From positions 274,559,501 through 274,623,500 of the forward strand of contig JAUMIR010000004.1 of NCBI GenBank assembly GCA_030847615.1: a DNA stretch of 64,000 nt, read 5' to 3'. Numbering within the stretch: position 1 is the stretch's first letter; each line of letters begins with the position of its first letter. Shown here piece after piece: positions 23,153-34,436 of the stretch. The DNA comes from Gambelia wislizenii. Taxonomy: Eukaryota > Chordata > Lepidosauria > Squamata > Crotaphytidae. Both the position numbers and the translations under genes were made by a program. The notes beneath the pieces were generated by a model. It saw only the letters and a program-made list of their open reading frames with translations. It had not been told where the DNA came from and made no database searches.

Positions 23153-23688
23153 GGGTTCATCTACATGGGCCAGGACACCCCAGCTCCCTGCTGGTATATC
23201 CTGCCTATGGATCAGGCCCATTTGTCCCCTGTTACTTCCATGAAATGGTAGGTAGGAAGTCCAAATGGGAGCACCGTCCTGTCCCTGCAGCAGCAACCAC
23301 AGCCACCTGTGTCCCACTCTCTGGATCCAGGCAGGAGGCCCACAGCACATGAGCAAGGCCCCCTGCATGTGACCAGTGTGGTCACATGGTGCAGGCCCCC
23401 TTCCTGGATTTAGAAGAGTAAGGCAGTTGGCAGCTATAATGATGGGCCAGTGGGCTAGAATAGGCTCTGGTGGTCACACAGGGCCTGATCCATTTTATTT
23501 TGGCTGGAAGGTATTTTAACAGATATTTTTAAAAACTGTTTTATCAGGCCCAACATCATCTTCCCCCTGTCTTAATCCTGTCTTTGCCCTGCGGGTTGTG
23601 AGGCCTGCCCGGGGCAGAATGGGGTAAAAGTCCTGCAGGGCTCCTGGATGGAAGCAAGATGGGGAAAATTGCCCATTTAGACAAGCCC
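23153..23688. mobile_element. MITE with GGGYTTGTCTA-type ends
   Basis: Starts GGGTTCATCTACATGGGCCA and ends TGCCCATTTAGACAAGCCC. TTA flanks both sides (23150-23152 and 23689-23691). The ends match those of 38175-38743. The inner part is GC-rich without a coding frame. Confidence 0.72.
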
Positions 23689-24592
23689 TTACTGTGCACA
23701 CAATTTCAAGGGCTCTGGGGGTAACTCTAAAATAATTATAATAATTCCCAATAATTACTGTTATGCAGGAACCTCACTGACAGCGAATACAAAAGATTTA
23801 TATCCCCTCCTTGAGAAATACACTGTTATCAAACACCACAGTGGAGCACCAGTTTGTTCCTAGAATCTAGTGAGAAAGACATCAAAGTTTCCCAGGAAAA
23901 AGGCAAGTTTATGAGCATGACCAAGCAGCTCCTTATAGCAGGTGTGTGGTGCCTTATTTTCAAGTTGCCTGTATTGTTTTTCATTAATTAACAGCTGTAC
24001 CATTCAATATCACTGTTGCTGAATTACCTGAAACCAAAGTCCATTTCAGGCCCTGTGAATTCACCACTTGAATTAAATAGAAGAAGACAAAGCAAACCCA
24101 ATACTCAGTAGACCTTATCACTGGATAATAATGTAATCACTGAGCTTTGATGCCTCTCTTTTGTACTTAAAGATAGTATCAAGCCCTTTCTCTGATTTTT
24201 CCCCCTGTTATCCTCTGCTCGAAGGTTAACGATAAGACTCCAATTTTATAAAACAAACCTTCCAGCCTATGTGTTTGACAATAGCTAACTTATGATGTGA
24301 AATATCTGTGGTCCAGTTTTCATGCAACAGCAGTGACCAATATAAGGGCCAAGCTGGATGAGATGAAAAGCACATTATTAATCCTGGAATGAATGTGTGT
24401 TTGTGTGTGCAAAACAGCAGCTGCCTGTGGTGTGGAGGGATCAGGGGATTGTGGTCCGAAAGGATGAGTTTCACCCCTTTGTTCTGCACCAGTTTTGGTT
24501 CAAACTGGGAATGTCATTCTTGCTTTTTCCCCAGAAACCAGTCTTCCATTAAACAGAAGCTTCTCTTCTAGAGCAAATTGTAGGTATGAGTG
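23689..24592. other. No gene seen
   Basis: Intronic sequence without recognisable repeat or exon. Confidence 0.5.
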
Positions 24593-24985
24593 AGACTGAT
24601 TCAGTTTGAGATTATGGACCCTCTCCCCATGGTCCCTATCTAATCCCCAATATGTGCACATGTCTATGACTGATGTCAACGGGCTATCAGGGATTGAACC
24701 TGGAACCTTTTCTATGCCATACATGTGGTCTCCAACAACTTAGGGTCTGGAGAAAAATATGGACAATCACACTTCTCTTAGTGCCAAAGAACGTTTAGTG
24801 ATAGAGCAGATGCTTTGATGTAGAATGTCCCAGGTTTAATCCCCAGCATCTCTATGGAGGGCTAGAAAATTATTTCACCAAAACCCTATAAGGTCACTGC
24901 TGCCTGTCAGAGCAGACCACACTTGGCTAGATCAGGCAATGGTCTGACTCAGTATCAGGCAGCTTCCAATGCTCCTATGCTTCTA
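24593..24985 (+). mobile_element. SINE copies (minus scrap and plus copy)
   Basis: At 24593-24722 a minus-strand scrap contains GGGATTGAACCTGGAACCTT. At 24740-24985 a plus-strand copy has GTCCCAGGTTTAATCCCCAG, GGTCTGACTCAGTATCAGGC and AGCTTCCAATG. The latter is a squamate-type tRNA SINE whose end also appears at 13597. Confidence 0.7.
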
Positions 24986-25631
24986 ATGGGACTGATAGAT
25001 TTCCTCCTCTCTAGACTTTGCTGACTGTTAGTTGATTAAAAACAACAAAAACTCAGATATTGTCTCATGCAGAGATATTATAAAGTCAACATAGTAATTT
25101 ATTTCAAGAGCATCAGTTCCAGAGGTCACAATGGAAAACCTTTACTTAGCTAATCTTCTAAACCATGAACCAAAATATCCTAACCTTGAGGATATATTTT
25201 CCAGATGTTCAGGAAGAACAAACTACACTGTCTCACTTAAAGATACAGGAAGTTGTTTCTTCCCATAAAAATGAAATGTAACGCAGAACTTGGCAATGTC
25301 TTCCTTAAAGTTTTGAAAACAACAACAACATTCTTGTCAAAAGTCATGTATTTCAAAGATTTCTATACTAATACATTCTGTAAAAGGAAGGCAATGGAAA
25401 ACCCTTTTTTAAAAAAATCTTGCCAAGAAATATACATGATTGGTTCACCTTAGGGATCACATAATTTTGTAAACGAATCTGGTGTTCTTTTTGGTTTTTC
25501 TCCAAGGCAGTGGCATCCTAATGTGTGTGCAGGAGGGTGCTCTGCCTGGGGTGCACAAATGGAAGGGGTGCCATTTTGGTGCCTCACTCCCTCCTTCTTC
25601 ACTGAGGTGCCAGAAAAGGGAAGCAGATATA
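24986..25631. other. No gene seen
   Basis: Intronic, AT-rich. Around 25383-25450 there is a SINE-tail-like AATCTTGCCAAGAAATATAC fragment. Confidence 0.5.
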
Positions 25632-25972
25632 GGACTTTTTCAGACAATACTTACCGCGCAAGGAAGTCTCGGGAGAGACACGACGCCGTCGAGCAGCAGG
25701 GGATCCTTTTCGGATGCCGCCGTCCATATTCCAAAGTCATTGGTGTCACTTCCGTGAACGATTGGAAGCTGCCGCACGATATTTTAATCACGGAAGTTGC
25801 CCATAAGTAAAAAATGGCCAAATATGGTGAGGCTGCTTCCAATCCTTCACGGAAGTGACACCAATGATTTCGGAAGAGGGACGGCGTTGTCCAAAAAGGA
25901 CCCTCTGCCGCGTGACAGTGCCGTGCCTCTCCCGAGACTTCCTTGTGCAGTAAGTATCGTCTGAAAAAGTCC
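25632..25972 (+). mobile_element. Family A foldback copy
   Basis: A 341-bp inverted repeat. It starts GGACTTTTTCAGACAATACT and ends TATCGTCTGAAAAAGTCC, with flanks ATA and ATT. The arms carry GGAAGTCTCGGGAGAG, GGATCC and GTGTCACTTCCGTGAACGAT with their inverse. The centre has CACGGAAGTTGCCCATAAGT, shared with the copies at 46275 and 55812. CpG-rich against an AT-rich surround. Confidence 0.85.
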
Positions 25973-26109
25973 ATTGACTGCCAGGAACTGGACAGGAGAC
26001 ACTCCCAACCTGCATCAAGTCAAGCCTGTCTCCTCCCCCCCCCCTCTCCTTAGAGGGAGGAGATGGGGACAGGGCGTTGCTAGATGCCACTTCCTTTTGC
26101 AAATGTAAC

Positions 26110-26299
26110 CATTCAGACTCACAAAAGAACCCTGTTAGTCTGTTGCTGCAAAAGAAAAAAGGGAGGGGGAGAAGAAAAGGAATCTAGCAGCCCCTTTTAA
26201 GATTGACTTATATTTTAGCATGAACATTTGTGGATATCAATCCACTTCTTAAGACGCAAATACTAAGGAATTGACTTGATACCAACAAAAGCTCATACT

Positions 26300-26303
<4 letters not shown>
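26110..26303 (-). repeat. Penelope-type tail fragment
   Basis: Contains AACCCTGTTAGTCTGTTGCT, then TATATTTTAGCATGAACATT, and a phrase about CCACTTCTTAAGACGC. These match the tail repeat at 17640 and 48530 on one strand or the other. Confidence 0.5.

Positions 26304-26350
<47 letters not shown>
26304..26350 (+). repeat. (CT)n microsatellite
   Basis: About 23 CT units. Confidence 0.97.
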
Positions 26351-26352
<2 letters not shown>

Positions 26353-26559
26353 CTTTTCTTCGCAAACAAAGGTTCAGGAAGGACTCATCCCGCGCTTTCT
26401 GCAAGCGCACTGATGACTAAAAAGGCCAATCCGAGATAAACAAGTCCGGTTGCAGAAAGCACAGCAGAAGGTCTCCCTGGGTGATGTTTCCAGGTTGTGA
26501 TTCATTCTGCATTGTCGTTTCTCTTCAAGACTTGTTCAGTGTGAGTTTTCAAATAAGGC

Positions 26560-27290
26560 TGCAGCATCGTGGATAGTGCTTCTCCATGCCTCCCGATGTG
26601 AGGCCAGGGCAGACCATTGTTGGTGATCAATTTGGCCGAGCCTGAGATGTTGCTTCAGGGAGTCCTCATATCACTTTTTTGAAGTGACCCTCTTATGCTG
26701 AACCATGGTGAGTTCACCGTAGAGTACTATTTTGGGGGGCAATGGTCCTCCATCCTAGAAACGTGCCCTGCCCAGTGCAGCAGTGTTCTCAATATCATGG
26801 CCTCAATGCTGGTGATCCCTACTTACTGAAGGACAGCAACATTCATCACATAGTGAGTCCAGTGTATATTTAGGATTGTGCGTATACAGCGCTGATGAAA
26901 GCATTCGAGGAGTCGTAAGTGGTGGCGATAGGTGACCCATGTTTCAGACCTGTAAAGGAGAATAGACAGTATAATGGCTCTATACACACTGATTTTTGTG
27001 CTTCTCCTCAGGTGTTTGTTACTCAAGACTCTTTTGTAAAGTCTTCCAAATGTGCTATATGCCTTTGCTAATCTATGATCAATCTCTTTGTTAATCTTGG
27101 CATCTGAGGAGATGATGCTTCCCAGGTAGGTGAACTGCTGAACGGACTTAAGCAGACACTTGCTGACGGCAATGTGGGGATGGTGGTGTTCATCCTGTGG
27201 TGCAGGCTGGTAAAGAACTTCCGTTTTCTTAAGATTGATTTCCAGCCCAAACAGCTCTGCAGCTGTTGCAAAGCAGGATGTTAGGTGCTA
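26560..27290 (-). mobile_element. Non-LTR retrotransposon, RT C-terminal part (clade uncertain)
   Basis: On the minus strand: LGLEINLKKTEVLYQP-like text (near 27250-27200), then FTYLGSIISSDAKINKEIDH (near 27130-27070), then LRRSTKISVYRAIILSILLY, RSETWVTYRHHLRLLECFHQ and RCIRTILNIHW (27010-26860). This is the usual order behind the RT active site of LINEs. Decayed by frameshifts. It does not look like BovB, CR1 or L2, the other LINEs here. Confidence 0.65.
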
Positions 27291-29134
27291 TAGAGCTGCT
27301 TCTGTGTGGGCTAAAATATAAATCAGCCTTAAAGGGACTGCAGATTCTTCCCCGCTTTACCCTTTCTTTTTCCTTTGCATTTTTCCTTAAATCTGAATTA
27401 TAATTTTCCTTCTTCTGCACCTTTTCTTCTCTGCAAAATGTTGAATCCAGTGGAGATTTTCCAGAGTTGGGGGAGGGGGGAGTATCAAAGGCCCATATTG
27501 TAACATTTCCATATGACCAGACTGGCCAGATTAAATCCAGATTCTAGGCATTGTACCCATACCTGCTAGGATCATTAACTGTACTAGATTCTACACGAGC
27601 CCCCAAAAAACATAGCGCCCTGCAGCAAAAGCAAGTCACAGCAGCTGTGACTTGTCTTAATGGTCTTTTTCCCTCAGCAGCCCCCATAAACTTTGCATAC
27701 TAGATGACAGCCAGGTGGGGGGGGTCGTAAATGGGGAAGGAAAAAGAGGGGGAGAGCTCGCCTCCCTTCTCCCAACCCCATGGGGAGTTGCAGCAACAGG
27801 GTGGAGGAGGGTGAATGGGGAAGGAAGAAGAGGAGGATTGCTGGGGACTGCTCTCTTCCCTATTATCACATCTTGATAATAGTCCCAGCATTGGAGCATT
27901 CTCTCTCTCACTTCCCTATCTTCACTTCTCTCCCACCTCCCCTTCCATGTAACACTCGAATGAAAGAACTAACTACAGTACCTCAAATATAAGGCAGCCA
28001 TTACATGGCAGTGCCCTCTTGGTTTTTTTCCTACAACTTCACAAGACTAGATGGGAGTGATGCCACAAGTCACAGAAATTGCTCAGGAATCACTTTCTAT
28101 TACTCATTCCAGACAAAACATCTGCTTTCAGGAAAATAGTGCACAACACCAACATTTCAGATAGCCATGCATACCAAATTCACCAGCTGATAATTAATAA
28201 ATGAGAATGATGCAAAAACCAGGAAGAAAATTCATAGGAATCAGGGCCAAAACTCTGTATTGCAGAACATGACTGAAAATGCCAGCTTTCCAGGAAATCA
28301 TGTCCAGATGGGCTCAAGGAACTGGTTCCTGTGGAATTTTTTGTGGCTTTTTGTATCACAGCCATCTAAAGTTGTGTGTGTGGAGAGCCGGTAGGTGTGA
28401 CTTCACATCTATTCCATCTTTTACAGAACAAACGTGCTGTGCATAAATTAAACTGATAAGGTAATAAAATGCAAAGCTGAAAAAATTACAAATAGATTAT
28501 ATAAATGGAAGCAGAAGATAGAGACACTCCATTCTCTCAGCAAAAACAAGGCCAGAAGCAAATTGTGGCACAGACCATGAACCATTAATACATATGTCCC
28601 CAACTTATTCAGCAGGTTAGCAACTAGGGCACTGTTGAAAACCAGGAAACGTTGAAATGTGGAACCCAGTCTTTACGATGGCTAGGGCGGTGGCAAGGCT
28701 TCTCTGAACCCGAGAAACTTGTGCACATGGTTAGAAGGCATGGGGTGGGGGAAGAGGAGGTGCAAGGGAGGGGTGGGGGAGCAGGATAAGGGGGGAAATG
28801 AATGAAGTACGGCTGCATGAAGCTCACAACAACAATTCACCTCCTTTTCTATGAGAACGTTTCTGATTGGCTGAGGTTTTGAGAGGGGTGGGATGAATGG
28901 ATTGGAGGAGAGATGTAGTTCTGGTTACTGCCAAAAGAGCAGATTGTCAAAGAGTGGACCACCAAAAAGAAGGCAGGCACCTGTATCAAAAATCAGAATA
29001 AAACTAAAGAAGAACACTAAATCAATGACTGTGCCAAAATGCAACCTGAAGAATATCCCTCTGGATTTAAAAACCATGTAAAAATAGATTTGAATTGTAA
29101 GCCCAATTGACCAAGAGCCAGAAGGACTCTAGAC
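27291..29134. other. No gene seen
   Basis: Intronic sequence. The purine- and pyrimidine-rich stretch near 27700-27960 creates open frames on both strands but no domain. Confidence 0.5.
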
Positions 29135-29322
29135 CAGTGTTTCTCAACCAGGCTTCCCTGGAACACTAGGGTTCCACAAGAGATTGCTAGGGGTTCCTCA
29201 AGAGATTGTGATTGTGGCAGGAAAGTAATAGTAGTATATACAATAATGTTTATGCAGGGCTTCCCTAAGATCTGAAAATTATTTCAAGGGTTCTTCCAGG
29301 ATAAAAAGGTTGAGAAAGGCTG
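29135..29322 (+). mobile_element. hAT-type MITE with perfect 8-bp target duplication
   Basis: Starts CAGTGTTTCTCAACCAGG and ends AAAAAGGTTGAGAAAGGCTG. CTCTAGAC flanks both sides (29127-29134 and 29323-29330). The ends and 8-bp duplication fit hAT/Charlie-like elements. Confidence 0.88.
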
Positions 29323-29365
29323 CTCTAGACTAAAGCCAGGGACATTATCAGGGAAGAACACAAAA

Positions 29366-29586
29366 AGACACTTGTTGCTGTGTTCCTACAAGTCATTTCT
29401 GACATAGTGACTCTAAGGTGAACCTATCATGGGATTTTCTTTGCCAGATTTATTCAGAGAGGGTTTACCTCTGAAGTTGAGAGAATGTAACTTTCCCAAG
29501 GTCACCCTGTGGGTTTCTGTGGCTGAGTGAGGATTTGAACTTGGTCACCAGAGTTGTAGTTCAGTGCTCAAACCACTACACTATGC
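29366..29586 (-). mobile_element. tRNA-derived SINE, reverse copy
   Basis: The plus strand reads CTACAAGTCATTTCTGACAT, CCAAGGTCACCCTGTGGGTT and GGATTTGAACTTGGTCACCA, then CACTACACTATGC. This is the inverse of the 7518 family. Confidence 0.85.
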
Positions 29587-29859
29587 TGTAGCCAAAAAGA
29601 AAGATAAGCCTCAGTAGATGACAGATGAAACTCTTCAAACAGATAAGGACACACAAGAAGTAAAAGAAAAAAGTGACAAAAGTAGGGTCAGAATCCTGAA
29701 CACAACTGTTCAGCAACTTGTGCACAGGGACAAAGATAACTACTATAATAATTGACGCAGAGAAACAGAAAATGACAACAAAAAAGGTAGAATAAGACAC
29801 CTCATCTGAAAGATCCAATAAATCAAAGGTAAATATAAACCAAGAATGGGAACGCTATA

Positions 29860-30110
29860 TGACGAGTAGGGAATAGCCTACATATTGGAAATGTTCAAGA
29901 TACATCCTAATCTTCAGAAATTAGGACACCAAAGACTGCAATTACCACTAGATTCTTGGATTAACTTCCCATGCAAGCAAAGTGATATTCAGAATTATAC
30001 AACAAAGACTTTCACCACACATTGAGTGAGAAATTCCAGATATGCAATCTGGGTTCAGAAAAGGAGGAGGTACTGGGGATCATATTGTAAACATACATTG
30101 GATAAAAAAA
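29860..30110 (+). mobile_element. BovB/RTE LINE fragment
   Basis: Contains ATTAACTTCCCATGCAAGCA and ATGCAATCTGGGTTCAGAAA, then GGAGGAGGTACTGGGGATCA. These correspond to the BovB RT blocks around the QAGFRKGRG motif. Homologous to 41570-41760. Followed by AT-rich tail sequence to 30230. Confidence 0.75.
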
Positions 30111-30793
30111 AAATTTCAAAAGGACATTAATGTAATCTAAATGTATTAATCCATTACTTGTAATATTTATTTATTTTTATTTATTTATTATTTTATTAAT
30201 TAATTTCCTTATTTTTATTGACATGATTATATATACAAAGTTCAATAAAAGAGCATTTTCACTATCTGTGTTTCTTTTCTGGCCATTGTTATTTGTTTCA
30301 TTTCATGATTACCACTGAAAATCATTTGGGGAGAGTGTTAAAAATGTTGATTTGCACTGGATGCCAATTATCCTAGGTATGCCTCTGCTTTAAGGAGACA
30401 TGAAGATCTGAGGGCTGCCTCACAAAAGGTAGGGGGCACACCACTACATATATATAATGTGTATTCAGTATACCTGCAAAAAAGAGCAGTGAAAAACATC
30501 CCTTTTCACCATCTATGGACATAAAGCTCAGCATCTTATGCATGGATGAAAAGTCCATCATGCCTTCACCTACTCACAGCTTTTAAAGGGCATATTCTTT
30601 TTTACATGTGATTCAGTACATTGTGGGTACGCAAGGAATACATGTGATATGCCTGCTATGTGAATCAGATCTCTTTTCTAACTTGTTTAGGTCCATGTCT
30701 TTGTATGTTCAGGTTATAAACCAGTATTTTATAACTATAAAAAAATACAAATATCATGTAAATTTATTTTTATTTGTCCAAGCTTTATGAAAA
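30111..30793. other. No gene seen
   Basis: AT-rich low-complexity sequence (30165-30215), then unique-looking intron. Confidence 0.5.
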
Positions 30794-31010
30794 CAGAGCC
30801 AACATGCTGTAGTGGCTGAGCATTGGGCTGAGACCAGGGTTCAAATCCCTGTTCAGCCATGGAAACCTACTGGATGGCCTTGGACAAATCACATTCTCAT
30901 CCTCAGAGGGAGGCAAAGGCAAATCCCCTCTGAAAAAATCTTGCCAAGAAAGCCTGTGATCATTAAGGTCACCATAAATTAGAAACTACTTGAAGGCACA
31001 CAACAACAAA
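30794..31010 (+). mobile_element. tRNA-derived SINE
   Basis: AGAGCCAACATGCTGTAGTG, CCAGGGTTCAAATCCCTG, ATCTTGCCAAGAAAGCC, and an AAGGCACACAACAACAA tail. Same family as 7518. Confidence 0.88.
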
Positions 31011-31214
31011 GCCATACGAAAATTCCAGCATTCCACATATAATTAGTAAACTTTCCAGAACAATAAAGACAACCAACATTTAAAAAGTCATATCCTAAGG
31101 TTTAAGATAAGTTATACAGGATCAGGACGTCAGGCAAGGCTTATGAAATCTTTCAGTCTCACTCTCATCACATTTCTCAGAAATGCTTTTCCCCCCATGC
31201 TGAATTTAATGTAT

Positions 31215-31436
31215 GTGTAGGTTTTCTGTGGATTTTTTTCTGGGCTATGAGGCTGTGTTCTGAAAGAGTTTATTCCTGATGTTTCGCCTGTATCTGTGGC
31301 TGGCATCTTCAGAGAATGGTGCCGTCCACAGATGCAGGTGAAACGTCAGGAATAAACTATTCTAGAACACGGCCTCACAGCCTGGGGAAAAAACATGAAA
31401 AACCTATAGATGCCGGCCGTGAAAGCCTTCAACTTC
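31215..31436. mobile_element. Palindromic MITE
   Basis: The left half has GGCTATGAGGCTGTGTTCTG and TTATTCCTGATGTTTCGCC; the right half has GGTGAAACGTCAGGAATAAAC and ACACGGCCTCACAGCC, its inverse. Ends near CCGGCCGTGAAAGCCTTCAA. A short relative lies at 44430-44515. Confidence 0.78.
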
Positions 31437-33641
31437 ACATTAATGTATGTGCATTTGTATATTTTCTAATGTACACATTGTTGTACACTTTCCCCGTTAA
31501 CTAAATTCTGTTTCTATACATTTCTGAACCATACATGCCTTTAGATGTGTGCATTTGGAAAATATTTTCATGGTGTTCTGACATTTTTGCCTTTGTCATC
31601 TCAGAAAGAAAAAAAATGGCTATTTCTGTACAGAAATTCAAAAAAATGTCTAATTTCTTTTCCATCTGACTTCTAGCATGTTTTATACCATCTGGTTTTT
31701 CAAAATAAAACATACTTGTGGAAGAACAGCTTTTTCAGAGTGAAGAAATGGTCACACCACCATCTCATCAGACATGCCAGCTTTGTGATATCAAACATTG
31801 CTTCTCAGGTACCTGTGGCATGCATGCCCACCAACAATGAAGGCAATTGTGTATCCTACATAACATAGGACTCACCAGAAGCCTGGATTTTAAATAACAC
31901 CTCCAGATGACAGATCTGTTTTATAAAAACACAGAATTGCACATCAAACATGCAATTATTGCCTACAGCTACAACTTCTGATGGAGATGGTCCCATTAAA
32001 CTCAGTGAGATTCATGGCTATGCATAGGACATGGTTGTAGAGCAGCATTCTTTGCTATACCCATGCCTAGATTTGTAGCTAAGGGGTGGGGTGGAGGCAA
32101 ATAAGCCCTCCCCTCAAGAATATGGGGGGGATGAAATTTTCCTTCAGCCCTCAAATTTCTAGGACTGCAGTAGTTCAAAATTTCTGTTGAGAATTCAGAA
32201 ATAAAGTTTAGGCATGTAAAGAAAAGTGGCAAGACAAGTTAACCAGGGAATGTGAATGCATTAAATATAAGAATTCTAGGTGTGAACAATTTTCAGTGTC
32301 TCACTCTATGCAATGTTAGAAATTTAGGGACTGAAGGGGGAAAATTCTTATTTGAGGGGGGCAAAGACATCATTGTGTTCCCCTTGTAGCTACATCCCTG
32401 CCTATGCCCACACTCAAATGTATATATGTAGGGTACATGTTCCACTAGGGCTCAAGAGGGCAAAGAAAAGCATGGTTATGTTGGATGTGGGTGATGGAAG
32501 TTGTAGTCCAACATATCTGCAAAGTATCAAGTCAGGGAGGCCTGCCCTAATAGAATGCCTCCCTTTACTAATAGATTTGTTGCATTATAATCACACATAA
32601 AAATAAAAGCCGGCTTAACTTCTTTCATTCTAGTATGAAAGTCCTCATTAAATCAATACTTGTGTAAGATTTCATATATTGATTTATGTCCCTCTTGAGA
32701 ATAACTCTCCAGTTTTTTTCTTTTCTTGCACAGAGGACAATATGAACAGGGAATGTTAAAACATTGCTTGTTCCAATTTTCTAAAATCCTCAAGGTTTTG
32801 TGTAGATTTTCAACTTTTTGATGGTTTGTTTTTAGCAAGGGAGCCAAACAAATTTTGTGTGACTGAAGTGGACCCAAAAGTCCTTTGGCATAGCGCTGAA
32901 AACAAGTCTTTATCACAGCAGCTCAGTGCTTAATAAGAAATCCCACAAAGAATTAAAATGGAAAGGAAATTTGTTTTCAGGCTTCTAAAGGGATTAAGAT
33001 AAATAGCATGAAGAAATTTAAAGCCAAACAAATATGCACTGAAAGAGCTTTTATAGTATAAAAGATTAATTGCATAGCATGTGGAAAAACCTGAATATTA
33101 CAAGCCAGTATCATAGATGGATGCAGGGAACTCTAATGCTGCAGACTGGTAATACTTAGAATTGTGGTCACCCTTTGACTGTTTTCAAAAGCTCTGTCTC
33201 AGTAAAAGCTGGAAATCGTCTATACATCTATGCCATACATTTTGGCTTCTTTTTAAATAGTGGGGCGGGGGGGGGGACTCCATTGATTTTGACTTATTTT
33301 CACTTACTTACCAAAGCAAAGCAAAGAATGCTAGTGCCTGTTTGTTCCAGGTATTAGTCAAGGTGACACTGGAAATGCTAACATTGGAGATCTTGTTAAA
33401 ATATTATTAATGCTAGAGTTAATAGTACTGTGGGTTAACTTTAAGACCAATTAATCATGCAGTAGAATTTGTACCAGAGGCACAGTACTATATATGCGAA
33501 TTCCCTGTGCAAATGACAGGCTTTAAGTATTACTATAAATCAATAAGCCACTGGGTTAAAATGAAACCAACAGGTTTTCAGGCCCTGGTTTAATATGTTG
33601 AGGAGAAATGCTAAGGCTATGCAAGGTGAGACCATTCTTAC
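31437..33641. other. No gene seen
   Basis: CA8 intron 3 next to exon 3. The minus-strand open frame 32653-32916 (87 codons) has two CxxC-like pairs but no splice sites or family match that I recognise. Confidence 0.5.
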
Positions 33642-33766
33642 CTCCATGGGAAAAGCTTTAAAATTAACAGTATGTTCAGAGCCACGCTGATTTTCTCTGC
33701 CCCAGTGAAATCGAACATCATGCAGTTCAAATTCATGCCCCCGAGGCAATGGTCCTCCTACTAACA
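33642..33766 (-). CDS. CA8: CA8 exon 3
   Basis: This 125-bp exon encodes residues 90-131, [20 protein letters not shown] followed by [12 protein letters not shown] and ending KAFPME. In active alpha-carbonic anhydrases this region carries the first two zinc ligands in the pattern HxHWG. Here the first is Arg108 (VRFHWG) and the second is His110. The His-to-Arg change is the known signature of CA8 and explains its lack of CO2 hydration activity. The acceptor is TTTTCTCTTGCAG and the donor GTAAGA. It ends in phase 0, where the next exon would carry the third His (in LHLIHWN), which was not found in the window. A 2.4-kb transposon insertion lies about 500 bp upstream in intron 2. Confidence 0.96.
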
Positions 33767-34260
33767 CTGCAAGAGAAAACAACACAAATTATAGCTAGTG
33801 ACATTCACAGCTGACAATTTGCTGAGTGCTTTCCCAACTAACAGTAAGAAAAGTGTTCCTTTTAGGGCAAAGGTGAAGTGCTGGAGGGATGTGGTCACAA
33901 TTCACAAACTTGGTTCACTTGCTCTGTGGCTTCACACTTCATATAATAAGCATAGCAGGTGGTATGCCGTTCCATTCTCATTTTTATGACAATTTTTTAT
34001 AACAAAAGATAAGTGCTGTTCTGTCTTTATCACTCCCAGGTATGGTTTCATGCATAACTATCTGTGAGGCTTGTACTTTTACTACCTGAAGGATTTCTGC
34101 ATATACTGTACTGTATAATTCACATTTATAAATAACATAAACACACCTCTTCTGTGGAATTCTGGGCTGGATCCAGGGGACCTTAATAATTTTAGACCAG
34201 GCTTGGTTGTCCTGCGGGATGGTCTCTAAAGGGACATAGACTGGGAAGAGTATGGACCTT
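33767..34260. other. CA8 intron 2 start, no other feature
   Basis: Includes the pyrimidine tract and CAG acceptor of exon 3 (33767-33780). The rest is featureless. Confidence 0.6.
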
Positions 34261-34436
34261 GGACTTTATCAGACCCCCCCCCCGAAGAGTTCTTTTGCCA
34301 TCATAAACTGTAATGTTTTTATGCTGGCAAAAGAACCCCCCTACCACACTTATCTCCAGCAGCGTCAATGAGGCTTCTCCGGCAGTAAAGGAGCTCAAAC
34401 AGAGCTCCATTTATTCCCAGGTTTGAAATCTCCTGG

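Noticed and set aside
26304..26350. CRISPR-like or regulatory repeat array
   Set aside because: Simple CT microsatellite; the organism is a vertebrate.
32653..32916. 87-codon minus-strand frame with Cys pairs
   Set aside because: Suggestive of a small zinc motif, but no family match and no splice or start context.
1..33640. CA8 exons 4 to the end
   Set aside because: No match to the next conserved CA8 segments (LHLIHWN, PHGIAII) on the minus strand; they most likely lie left of the window.
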